A DNA stretch of 43,527 nucleotides from Parastagonospora avenae f. sp. tritici 18332-5 (taxonomy: Eukaryota; Ascomycota; Dothideomycetes; Pleosporales; Phaeosphaeriaceae): the NCBI GenBank assembly GCA_022559985.1, contig JAFJTR010000141.1, positions 1 to 43,527 on the forward strand, given 5' to 3'. Numbering within the stretch: position 1 is the stretch's first letter; the number at the start of each line of letters is the position of its first letter. A program made the position numbers and the translations under genes. This document shows, one piece after another, positions 19,697 through 30,161 of this stretch. The notes under the pieces were generated by a model. It was given only the letters and a program-made list of their open reading frames with translations, searched no databases and was not told the origin of the DNA.

Positions 19697-22600
19697 TCAG
19701 TCGTCATCTTCGCCCGATTCCTCCTCGTCGTCTTTGCGCTTGCGCTCTTTACGCTCGCGGTCGCCCTTTTTGGTCTTGAGGTCGTCTTTCCAGAGCTTGT
19801 TGGCTGCGTCGCGGTCGACGTCGGGGAAGACGATGCTGAAGACGTCAGAGTACCAGGTTACTGGCTTGCCTTCGATGCCTTCTTTGATATTCTGTAATCG
19901 CGTCAGTGAGTGCAAGTGATGTAGCATGTGGGAGTGAAAGTACCTCAGGAAGCTCCAGCCAATCGCTCATGTTGTCTTTCGGGAAGATGACGGTCTTCGC
20001 ACCAGCTCTCCTCGCCGCGACAGTCTTCTCTCGGAGACCACCAATCCTTAGTACCTTACCCGTCAGCGTGATCTCACCAGTCATGGCCACGTGCTCCTTG
20101 ATGGGTGTTTTGAGCGCGAGACTCAGTAAACTGGATGTCATGGTGATACCAGCACTGGGCCCGTCCTTGGGTGTCGCGCCCTCAGGGCAATGCAGATGTA
20201 TCCTTGCGTGCTCGAAGAACTTGTTCTTGGGATATTCCCTGGCCATGACGCTCTTAGCGAACGAGTAGGCAACACCGGTTGACTCTTTCATAACGTCCCG
20301 CAGAGAGCCAGTGCGCTCAAGACTGCCATGCGAGGCAGCTGAAAGTGCATTTTGCACTATTGACTCAATGTAAAGCGCAGAGCCGCCCATTGCAGTCCAT
20401 GCAAGACCCATGGCAACACCGGGAGGGGTGGTTTCGTAGAGACGATCGGAGATGTAGACAGGCGGGCCGACGTAGTCTTTCAGATTTTCCTGGGTGATAG
20501 AAACGTGTACGGTGTCGGGAACTTTAAGCGCGATGCGAGGCTGCTCCACAGACTGCTTGTCAATGTTTTCAGGTGTAGCATTCGGGTCGGAGTCATCCTT
20601 CTCAGACTCCTTCTGTGCAGCCTTGCCCTTCTCGGTGAGCGCCTCCGCTTCTGGCAGGGCATCCTCACCAACTTCAGAGACAATCTTGAGAGCAGCCTTT
20701 CGGTATACCTTTTCAATGTGCTTCTTCAAGTTACGAACACCAGACTCACGGCAGTACTTGTTGATGAGTTCTACGATCGCATCGTTATGTAGCTCCACAT
20801 CCGCATCCTTCAATCCGCTCATCTCCTTCGCTGCTGGTGCCAGGTACTTCTCAGCAATGGCGATCTTTTCGTCAGACACATAACCAGAAAGTCGGATAAC
20901 TTCCATACGATCGAGAAGTGGCTGTGGGATTGTGTCATCCATGTTGGCTGTGCAGACAAAAAGGACCTTGGACAGATCAACAGGGACGTCGAGGTAATGG
21001 TCCAGGAAGCTATTATTTTGCTCCGGGTCGAGAAGTTCCAATAGCGCGGATGCGGGGTCACCATGGTTGCTCATGCGGCCCATCTTGTCGACTTCATCAA
21101 TGAGGACAAGTGGATTCTCTGTTTGACACTTCTTCAGCGCCTGAATAATCCGCCCAGGGAGTGCACCGACGTAAGTTCTTCGGTGACCTTTAATTTCGGC
21201 GACATCGTACAGACCACCAACACTGAAGCGGTAGTACTGGCGGTTCAGGGCGCGTGCGATCGACTTGCCAATAGAAGTTTTGCCGACACCGGGAGGACCG
21301 ACCAGACACAGGATCTTGCCTTCCACGGTACCGCGAAGCTTGCCGACCGCGATGAACTCCAAAATGCGGTCCTTGACATCCTTTAGGCCGTGGTGGTCCT
21401 CATCAAGAACTTCACGGGCGTGCTTGATGGCGAAGGTCTCGGCGCTACGAAGGCCCCACGGTAGCTGAGTGAGCCAGTCGAGATAGTTGCGCGTCACGTT
21501 GAACTCTGAACCATTGGCCTCAAGACCCGCAAGCTTGCCCATTTCTTCATCGAATACCTTACGAACGCCCTCGGGCATAGCCAGTTTGGCGGCCTTTGCA
21601 GTAAACTTCTCAATCAGCTTCTCCTTGCCGTCAGACTCGATGCCAAGCTCGCGCTTGATCTGCTTCATTTGCTCCATCAGCAGGTATTCGCGGTTCTTCT
21701 TGCTGACTCTCGCATTGGCATCGTCGGCGACCTTCTTCTGCAGTTCGGCGCTCAACAGCTCCTTCTTCAACACTTCGAGAGACTTGCTCAGGCGCTTCTC
21801 TATATCCATCTCTTCGAGAATAGACTGCAACTCGCCAGACTCGGCCTGTGCGACTGCAGCAGCAAAATCAGCCAATTTGACGGGGTCGTCACTGACGTTC
21901 ACGGTCGTGTGTACGGAGAAGGTAGAGATGTGGTCGCGGAAAAGTTGGTTGAGCAGGGCCAGACCCTTGAACGTGTTGACGATCTCGTTGATGAGCACCT
22001 GGATAGTCTTGTTCGCCTTCATGTCATAAGGCTCCTCAGCCAAATTCTCGACTTCGGCAACGCTGACCTTGCGACCCTTGAGCAGCGCTGGCGCGTTGTC
22101 CTCGTGTCCCTTTGCCTCCTCGCTAGCTTCCTCGAAGCTCGCCACGACGTCGCCCTTGGCTTGATTGGAAGGCGCTTCGTTGACTGTGACTTCTTCCAAT
22201 GTGCTCTCGGCCACAGACGGTGTCTTGGGTGTGTCTTCCTCAACCGCCTTGGGTGCAGTGAGGCCTGTCAGCTTTATCCTTCGGTGGGGATAGAGAACGC
22301 AAGTCATAGCGTAGTTTTCCTCGCCACCAACAACCGGGAACGCGTTGGTGATCTGGCAGAAAGTGCCAACGTTGTGTACTTCGCTGATATCATCGATGAC
22401 ATCCTTGTCGACGGTGTCCTCCTTGAACATGAAAGCACCGATGTATGGCTGGCCGCGCCTGACCAATTCCAAGAGTGCCTCGCCAACGGCTTTATCTCGA
22501 ATCGTGATAGCCTTGTAGAAGCCTGGGAAAAGTGGACGTCTGAGCAGCGGTATAGCCATGAGTTGCGGGTAGACTTCGGGTACTGCAGCGCTCACGGGCG

Positions 22601-23096
22601 AAGAGCCTTTGCGCTTCTTGCCGCCATTGTCGCCTCCCGGGCCGTCTCCTCCTCTTCCTGCTGCGGAACCGCGCCCGGAAGCCGCACGTGATGCGTTCGA
22701 CTCGTTTGCTCTGTTCTTGGCCTCAAGCTCCGCTCTTGCCTCCATCTCAACGATCTTGTCTTGGAGTTGCTTGAATGTTCTGCCCTTGTTGGAGTCGAAC
22801 TCCGGCGCCTCAGTTTCTTTCTTTTCGTCTACAGCATCTTCTTCTGCAGGCTCTGGTGGCACTTTTGGGTCTTTGGGATCCTTTTCCTTCTCTCTTCTCA
22901 GAGATGTAGAGAAGTTACGGTAGGCGAGTAATGCGGCGGGCGGCGATGGGCATCGAAGCGGGTAGCGTGATACGATGGATGCAGTGCATTGAGCAGGAAG
23001 ATAGCGTTCCGATGCTCTCGACGCGAGATTTCGTGGGGTCGATGGTGAAGCATGGCGAAGAGCAGCCCGCCACGGCAGACTCGAAGTATGAGGCAT
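19697..23096 (-). CDS. PIM1: Mitochondrial Lon protease (Pim1)
   Basis: ATP-dependent serine protease of the mitochondrial matrix that degrades misfolded and oxidised proteins and supports mtDNA maintenance. The two-exon model gives 1115 aa. Exon 1 is 23096-19944; the intron is 19943-19892 (GTACTT donor, CTGAC branch point, ACAG acceptor); exon 2 is 19891-19697 and adds the family ending WYSDVFSIVFPDV plus an acidic/basic tail. Residues 1-70 form an Arg/Ser/Ala-rich presequence ending RNFSTSLRR, a typical processing site. The LON substrate domain follows (from about 170), with a low-complexity insert near 290-350. The AAA+ module has Walker A GPPGVGKT (Lys606) and Walker B PLVLIDEVDK. A short charged insert lies in the alpha-helical domain. 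The protease domain has catalytic Ser981 in KDGPSAGITM and Lys1024 in GGLREKTVAARR. The 43-residue Ser-Lys spacing equals that of E. coli Lon. All key residues are intact. Confidence 0.96.
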
Positions 23097-24133
23097 GACG
23101 AGAGGAGGGCAAGTGCGACCTCAGAAGGCAGCCACAAACTTCAATGAAAGGAAAATCGCGAGTTCAGACCCCACCAAGATTCGTGACTTTGCACTGAACA
23201 CGATGTTGCACCCGGGAGGCGCGCAGTGAGGGAAATGATGATTGCAGTCGTGGCGGGTGAATTGCTCAGCAGCTTTCCGAGTCTCGACATCATCGCTCAA
23301 GCTCCGATACCACCGACGGCAAAACCTCGGCATCACGCGAGCGTCCTTGCCCCTCTTTCCGTCTTTACTTCGACAACGCGTCCTCCTTACTTCACCCACG
23401 CGACCCGGTAGCTCAACCCATAGACTGCAATTCGCCAGGAGCTTCTCGAATACTCGCTACGTGCATCCGTCAGGAACACTTGTTGAACATGTAGAACTCC
23501 ATTTTTCGAAACGCCACCTCAGCCTCCCATGACTAAGCAAAGATTTTGCAGTCACAAGTCCTTGGCTATCGTGAGATTATATGGAGCTTATGCGTCGCAA
23601 CCTGGAAAATGACAATTCATCACTGAAGAGGTTCTGTTGCGGAGCACGTCCCGCGCTAGCGGCTCTCGCCGACTCCACGGCGAACGCATTCTCGCGAGCT
23701 TTAGCGATGTACAACATGGACAACTTTCCTCGAACATGGCAAAACCAACGTACTTCGAGATTTTACACCTCTAGCTGGCAGTAGAGTACCTTCTCAAGCA
23801 AGAAATGATGTAGTACATACTGGTATTGTGGAAGTTAGTGATCACGCTAACGTCTTGATTGTCCATTGACTATCGAAGGGCCGAACCATTGGGGACGCTA
23901 AGATCTACTGATCTAGGCACCATGAGGTCACTCTTCAGAATGATCATATGTACTGTCGTCCGCCAAACTCCGCCTTAACAACCTGTGCTCTCAGGGAGGG
24001 TCATATGTCGACAAGCACCTCTCGACTCCTACCATATCTTATCGCGAGACGATTGACCGTTCATCATGTCTAAACCTTCTTCTATGAAGGAAGAGAAAGG
24101 TCCGCTACACTAGTCGGAAGGTCACGCTGTGGT
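23097..24133. promoter_or_regulatory. Divergent promoter region shared by Lon protease and MFS transporter genes
   Basis: About 1 kb separates two start codons facing away from each other, so both promoters must lie here. A palindrome TTCTCGAA at 23443-23450 matches the core of a heat-shock element (TTCnnGAA), plausible for a Lon promoter but expected by chance at this length. No coding sequence is supported. Confidence 0.4.
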
Positions 24134-25946
24134 ATGTTTACTGACGCCAGTCTAGAGCAGAATGAAAGGTCTTTCTCGGCGACCAATGAACACTACAAGC
24201 CAAACCAGGCGCAACAGCCTGGGAATGGTCAAACCTACATGCATGATGGCAAAGAAGTCGAGCTTCATATCTGGGACGGGTCAGACGATCCTGACAATCC
24301 GTTCGCTGCCCTCGACATCGTACAGTTTACTCGTCTAACAGTTACAGGTTCAACTGGTCACTGGCCTACAAGTGGTTCCTTACAGTAACAGTATGCTTTA
24401 TCTCAATTCTGACTGGTCTTCCAGCGGGCTCGTATGGTGCTGGAAACGACTACATGGCTTCCCGATTCAACGTCCAGAACGAGCCTTTTCCGAACCTCTA
24501 CTGGGCGACGTGCAGCTGGAATATTGGCGCCGCCCTCTTCCCACTTGTCTTTGTGCCATTAACGGAGAACACTGGTCGCATGCCGGGATACTTCGTAAGG
24601 AAATCAAATCGTCCTTGATGATATGCTTACATCAAGCAGATTGCCTACATCGTGTTCGAATTTTCTCTTTTTGGCTCAGCTTTTGCCAAGAACTTTGCAA
24701 CACTTGTCGTGACTAGATTTCTTGGTGGCGGTGGATCGTCTGTTGCTATCAACATTGTCGGCGGTAGCATTAGTGATGTCTGGAAAGGTGACAAGGACCG
24801 GAGTTTGCCCATGTCTTTGTTCGGCTTTACTTCAGTCGCTGGTATTGCTCTTGGGCCCTTCATTGGCAGTGCTATTGTGCAGATCCGTTACCCAGACACG
24901 GGTCTGCAATCTCCTTGGCGATGGTATGCACTATACTCTATTTACGACAAACGTCGCTAATGCGCATCTGCAGGATATTCTACATACAACTTATCTACAA
25001 CGCCGCACTGATTCCGGTCTTCTACATTATCCTCAAGGAAACACGTGGCGACGTCATCCTTGCAAAGCGAGCAAAGAAGCTCCGCAAAGAGACCGCAAAG
25101 GAGATTTACGCGAAGTCTGAGCTGGAAAAGACATCAGTCATGAAGATGCTGGAGGTCTCATTCATGCGACCGACCAAGATGCTCACTACTGAACCTGTCG
25201 TTATCTTTTTCACCCTCTGGATTAGCTTCGCCTGGGGCATTCTCTTCTTGTTCTTCTCTGCAGTAGTACAGACATTCAGTGACACCTACGGCTTCAACAC
25301 GATGCAAACAGGACTCGTACAGCTCGCTCTCACAGTCGGCGCGGCAATCGGCACGTTGATTAATCCACTGCAAGACTGGCTATACCTCCGCACTGCATCG
25401 AAGAATAAGGAACGGCCAGCCAGGCCCATTCCAGAAGGGCGATTATACACCAGCATACCCGGATCTCTTCTCTTCACGGCTGGCTTGTTCATCTACGGTT
25501 GGACATCTCGCCCGTCTATCCACTGGATTGTCCCCGCCATCGGGGTAGCTACTGTCGGCGTAGGTATTTATTCCATCTACATGGCCGTCGTCAACTACCT
25601 CACCGACGCTTACGAGAAATACGCTGCATCGGCACTTTCGGCTGCTTCGCTTGGTCGCAACACTTTCGGGGCGTTCCTACCTTTCGCGTCATATTCACTC
25701 TTCCAGACCCTTGGGTTTGGTTGGGCGGGCAGTTTACTTGGCTTTGTGGGCCTGGCGCTGAGCATTGTACCTGTTGTCTTGCTATTTAAAGGCCCGGAGA
25801 TCCGCGCGAAGAGCCCATTCATGCTGGACTCGACCTTCGACGGGGGTAAGGATGAGGACCATCAGGGCGGTGCGAGTGGCAGAGGAAAGGCGGGACCTGC
25901 GGGTGTGGCAGGAGGTCCGCCTGGCGGCACTGATGAAGTTGTCTGA
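24134..25946 (+). CDS. MFS transporter, DHA1 (drug:H+ / polyamine) type
   Basis: Predicted 12-helix plasma-membrane proton antiporter of the fungal DHA1 group (Flr1/Tpo-like). The four-exon model gives 556 aa: 24134-24300, 24348-24594, 24640-24923 and 24974-25946, with introns of 47, 45 and 50 nt. Branch points CTAAC, CTTAC and GCTAAT precede the acceptors. Each junction restores family text: DNP|FNWSLAYKW, GYF|IAYIVFEF and SPWRW|IFYIQL. The N-terminal cytosolic part has the family lead WDGSDDPDNP. Helix 1-2 text includes GLPAGSYGAG. The signature FLGGGGSSVAINIVGGSISD and PLTENTGRMPGY lie in the first half. The central loop is basic (about residues 235-270), and PSIHWIVPAIG and GRNTFGAFLP lie in the second half. 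The C-terminal tail is Gly-rich. The first donor, GTTCGC, is weak, but phase and conservation support it. Substrate cannot be named. Confidence 0.9.
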
Positions 25947-25985
25947 GGACACTGCTTTTCATGTTATATTTTTTTATTCGCTAAC

Positions 25986-27122
25986 TTATGCTATTCCATT
26001 CCTCATCTCCTCGCTCCGCCTACTCTCCGACCCCGACCTACTCAACCCCTTCAATCTACTAACGACAGAACTCCTCCCAGACGATGCCACACGCTCTTCA
26101 CGCATCGACGACGCCCTCGTCAGCGAACGAGGCAGCGTATGCATCGTCACATCAGACCCACTGCGCGTCGACTTTCCAGACGTCGTACTCCAGGATAGTC
26201 GATTCGGAATTGCTGAAAGGATCTGCGAGGAGGCTATGGGTGTGTCAGAAATGCCAGCCTCTAGCTCGTGTCTTTCTGCCCGCTCTTGATCTTTTACCGC
26301 ATCGTCCTCATCCTCAAGATCCCCAACGGCAAATACCCCCGCAGGCGTCGCAGACCGCTTACTCTTCTTCCACGCATCTTCGTCAAGATCGATGTCCTCC
26401 CATTCATCAGCCGGGAGCTCGAATGCTTGCGCTCTCGACCTTTTCTCCACGAGTGATTCCCGCCGTTTGATTCTCGCCCACGCTTCTACCGCCCGCGCAT
26501 CTTCGCCGTACATCATTTCCGCGGTGTTTTGCGTCGAGTCATATCGGCCGGAGAGGGCGTGCGTGTATGCGGGCTGGGGGGCTTGAATGTCGGGGATGCT
26601 GATGACTGGAGGGATGTCGATGTGAGCATGTGAAGAGGGGAAATGTTGGGAGCCGCATGCTGGCGTTTCGTCGAATTCTTCATACATCTTCTCATTGCTA
26701 CGATTTGCTCGCTTTCCGTATGTCCCTGGCAGTGGTTGCGCAATCGGGGCGACGTTCTCAGGCACGACATCGCGCTCGAGTGGCAAGCTGATGCGCGTGA
26801 TGCCGCGCAGCACGATGCCATGGCCGTTGACGTGTCTGGATCCGTCGATGTTATTCACTCTCTCGACGTCGTGGATGCGACCGCGTCGGACTTTCAGATA
26901 TGCAGTGAGGATGCATCCGACGACTACGAGGGGGAGGCAGACGAGACCTATGATGAGTACGATAGCGGGCATGATGTGTGTTATATCTTCGGGAGCTTGA
27001 ATTTTGTGTGTTTGAGGAGGCAGAAGAGCGCAGGGCGAGGTTGGAGTGTTGGGTGTAAACATGGTGAAGGCACATGTTTGAATGGCGTTGGTCACGAACA
27101 TACATTTCACGGTATGCGTCAT
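25986..27122 (-). CDS. Single-pass membrane protein, unknown function
   Basis: An open frame of 378 codons from ATG 27122. In-frame ATGs at 27062 and 26972 are alternative starts; the last places the hydrophobic span at the very N terminus. One transmembrane segment (MPAIVLIIGLVCLPLVVVGC, residues 51-70) is followed by the basic stop-transfer LKVRRGR. A long, charged, disordered tail follows, with WARIKRRESLVEKRSRAQAF, an acidic patch DEWEDIDLDEDAW and a Ser/Arg-rich end. The layout predicts a short outside or lumenal N terminus and a cytosolic tail. I do not recognise a named family; such proteins are common in filamentous ascomycetes. Its stop is 39 bp from the stop of the converging MFS gene. 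The consistent composition over the full frame and absence of stops support it as real. Confidence 0.6.
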   Translation of the reverse strand: MTHTVKCMFVTNAIQTCAFTMFTPNTPTSPCALLPPQTHKIQAPEDITHIMPAIVLIIGLVCLPLVVVGCILTAYLKVRRGRIHDVERVNNIDGSRHVNGHGIVLRGITRISLPLERDVVPENVAPIAQPLPGTYGKRANRSNEKMYEEFDETPACGSQHFPSSHAHIDIPPVISIPDIQAPQPAYTHALSGRYDSTQNTAEMMYGEDARAVEAWARIKRRESLVEKRSRAQAFELPADEWEDIDLDEDAWKKSKRSATPAGVFAVGDLEDEDDAVKDQERAERHELEAGISDTPIASSQILSAIPNRLSWSTTSGKSTRSGSDVTMHTLPRSLTRASSMREERVASSGRSSVVSRLKGLSRSGSESRRSEEMRNGIA

Positions 27123-27371
27123 GTTTGAATTTTCGAGGCCTCGGAGCAGCGTGTATCACGTTCGAGCATTTGGGGCTTCAGAGCAGCGTGTGTTGTTTTC
27201 AAACTGCGTAGCTTACATTTGTGTCGGCGTCACTGCAGCCTGTCTACCCTCATGTCAAAAACACCACTTCCTCCGCTTCTCAATCGCCCTTGTAGGCGTC
27301 AATATCCCTGTACTCTGATGCTTGAATACCGTTTAAAATATAGTGAGGGTGAGCTCGTAGTCGGTGGACGG

Positions 27372-28451
27372 TCAATAATCGTCCCAATGATCGTTCAGAC
27401 TCTTCTCGTAAGTGCGCCAAAGTGAGCTCTCATTGGGCACCTCCTCTCCTGCATATAGGGGATCATCCTGTAACTGCTGCAAGAAAGCTTGCTTCATCTC
27501 GTCGCGTCCCTGACTCCCTTCTTCGCCCCATGCCGCTCGCATACTAGCCCATGTACAATCGTTTCTTTGCTCCAGCAGTGCTAAATATGCATCATGCAGC
27601 TTGAACAAATCTTGAAGCTGCTCGCAAGGTGGAGGGCAAAGCTCATTAGCATTGTAGTTAGCTTCGATAAAGCGCGTAGGCCTCTGTGGCTTGTATCATC
27701 AGAAACGGACGCGCCAATTATAGGCGAAAGAATCTCTGCTCGTTGTAGGCGAGACTGATAAATGATCCTACTGGGCCAGCGAACTTCTTCATTGGTGGGA
27801 AAATGCTGTGACGTGTCCAAGCGGCACCAATCAGCCTCCAAGAAGACGAACTGTAGTTGTGGCGGGTCTTCTGCCAAATATGCCTCGATTGGTTCCATGA
27901 AGAATGCGGTTTCTGATCGGGGAGGCACGATACGGAGACACACCTGGCTTCAGGGCACACCTCGGCCAACTTCGTCAGCTCGAGGGGCGGCGGTGACCCA
28001 CAGGAATGAGAGCCGAATTCTGTGCTCAACACAACATCAACAACTGAAGGAAAGCGGCCCCGTCATGTTGACCAGAACTTAGCGAACTACTCGGCCACAT
28101 AACCGGCAGGTAGGCGTTCACTTTGCAAGATCCATCCGAGCTCGCCTCCTTCCCACCCACTGAACGGTGGCGGGGTGTAAGGGTCGAATCTACTTCGATG
28201 TACTGCATGTATGCCAGCGACTCGGAATCATGACATGCATGCGCAGGATACCCACCAGAAAATAGCCAGTAGCCATAGATGTGATAGCGTGTTGTTGATT
28301 CGGACCAGAACAGCTTTTTCGCCTCGTCACGGACGGTAGAGGATACATGCATGAGCTGAAAGAGACTCGCACAGTCGCAGAACGTGAAAATGTGCCGCTG
28401 TAGCTCCAAAGGTAGTCGCAGGAAATGTGGAAAGCGATCATTTGAGGCCAC
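27372..28451 (-). pseudogene. F-box protein gene, frame-shifted and with several stops
   Basis: F-box proteins recruit substrates to SCF ubiquitin ligases. From ATG 28451 the frame gives a clear F-box, FLRLPLELQRHIFTFCD, then ASLFQLMHVSSTVRDEAKK and LAYMQYIEVD. At about 28190-28186 one base appears missing. The family text resumes in the next frame (PPFSGWEGGE) and meets TAG at 28089-28087 and TGA at 28065-28063. It goes on through RFPSVVDVVLSTEF and RHSIFPPMKKFAGPVGSF to TAA at 27720-27718, then MIQATEAYALY. The C terminus (MRAAWGEE, FLQQLQDDPLYAGEE, SSLWRTYEKSL) lies back in the first frame up to 27372. At least two frameshifts and several stops, with no matching introns, mark a decayed gene. 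The family match for the middle and end is from memory of fungal F-box proteins with this layout. Confidence 0.75.
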
Positions 28452-28938
28452 TGTTCCAGGCTGCTCTGCTCTGACGTTGTGACAGAAAGCTCGACGCGTC
28501 CCGCCATAAACCGTGGCGAGAAGGTTCCAGTCAATTTATGGGGTCAAAGAACCATTCTAAATCTCCCCAAAATCCATCATGAACGAAGGGAGAGGTCAGC
28601 AGGCGTTGCGGAGTTGGACGAAGGCAAGACAATGGGGAAGACTGCAGGTTTTCAGATCAGCAACCGTGCCACCTTGGCGTTACATTAGTGACCCGGAAGT
28701 GATTCAGACGATGATCAGTGTGACAGTAACAAAGAACAGTGTATCCGGGCATCAGAAATGCATCTCAATGGTTGATCGCTGCCTGTTCTTGGGGCTGAGC
28801 CACTCGCTGCTTTTGGTTTAGTGGCACATGGTCATGAACACAGCCTCTTCCCGGATGCACACTTCATAAGACAGCTTCACACGACAACTTCGATGCCTTA
28901 CTGACCATATCCTTGAGTCCTTCAAGTACATATATGTC
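28452..28938. other. Intergenic gap between divergent F-box and HET relics
   Basis: No feature is supported. It presumably contained the two promoters. A 69-codon frame at 28479-28688 has no motif. Confidence 0.5.
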
Positions 28939-30058
28939 ATGGGTACCTATGGTAGCATCCATGAGTCTGTGCCGCTGAAGCACGGCGCCAGCACACGCAT
29001 TCGTGTCGTCGAAATCTTGCAACGAGACGAAGCAGACCTCGACAGCCTCATCCGTTGCTGGCTCCATGTCATCGCTTTGGAAGATGCTTCAGCCTATCTC
29101 GCGCTATCTTAACGATGGGGTCCGCCAGACGAGGGTCATGCGATACTCTTAGAGGAAAACCTTTTCTCGTGCGGACCAATCTTTGGCAATGCCTGAGCGA
29201 TGCTCAGAGTCTTGTAGACTATCGAGGCACATTTATATGATTGATGCTATATGTATCGACCAAAGTCATACGGAGGAACGAAACCATCAAGTCGCCATGA
29301 TGGGCGACATCTACTCGAATGCGACTTGCGTCGTAGTCTGGCTGGGTCCAGAATCGCCGGTCGCAGCCAAACTGCGTAATACATGCAATTTTGAGCTATC
29401 AACAATGCGAAAGACCCTCCACCAAAGTGAAAAAAGACAGGAACTTACACGGGTATTGCGAGAGCTGGCTGGAAACGAATACTGGCGAAGGCTTTGGATC
29501 CTTCAAGAATACCTACTCGCACAAAACATTACAATATGGTATGGGCCGCATAATATCTGTGTAGGCAACTTCCGATATCTACTTAGAAAAACCGTCTACG
29601 ATTGTTCTGCGATAAAGATCCTTCAAGGCAGACATTATCGGCACTTTTCATCCTCGAGAATGAGTTTCGATGACATCGTTACAGTACACGGTTGTATACT
29701 CAAATGTTCTGATAAGCGAGACGGCATCTATGCGCTGCTCTCGCTCCTGGATAAGGTCGAAAGGATCAGACTCAGTGTCATCCCTGATTACTCTCTCACG
29801 CCCATAAAAATTCTACAACGCGTGCTCCCCAAGCTTCACAGTAACTCTGCATACAAGCCGAGAACCACATTCACCTTATGCATAATACTGGGTTTAGGGG
29901 CTCTGGATTACGAATTTCAAAAAACAATCAATAGGACCGAGTCATTGAACTTCAAGCGGTACTACGCGGAAATTACGATGCGCCTCAATGGTGGACAAGG
30001 CGTAAAAGAACGGCGGGAAAATATCATCATGCGGCAGCGCCACGTGGATCAAAGATGA
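28939..30058 (+). pseudogene. Second HET-domain gene, broken by one stop and two frameshifts
   Basis: Three consecutive frames together make one HET protein. Frame 1 from ATG 28939 reads IRVVEILQRDE and LHVIALEDASAYLALS, then meets TAA at 29110-29112, exactly where the HET motif normally has the SYxWG tyrosine or threonine, and goes on as RWGPPDEGHAILLE. Frame 2 (about 29140-29235) supplies GKPFLVRTNLWQCLSDAQSL. Frame 3 from about 29236 supplies YMIDAICIDQSHTEERNHQ, IYSNATCVVVWLGPES, YWRRLWILQEYLLA and the region after the domain, with KRDGIYALLSLL, ending at TGA 30056-30058. Shifts are needed near 29140-29155 and 29231-29238. The later part is open for about 275 codons. HET proteins are usually longer, so the 3' end may also be truncated; it stops about 100 bp from the aldo-keto reductase stop codon. 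Confidence 0.78.
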
Positions 30059-30161
30059 GAGCCTGCAAAACGATATGAAGTTAAACAGGGGCTACCTTGG
30101 CAGCTAGTATATGGCTGAATCGTTCGTAATTACTCGAGGCTATTGTCATACCATAAACATA

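Noticed and set aside
19697..19927. Separate small gene at the end of Lon
   Set aside because: It is the last exon of Lon: splice signals at 19943/19892 and the family C terminus join it.
23405..23455. tRNA-like A-box TAGCTCAA
   Set aside because: No matching B-box (GGTTCGAnnCC) or cloverleaf arms downstream.
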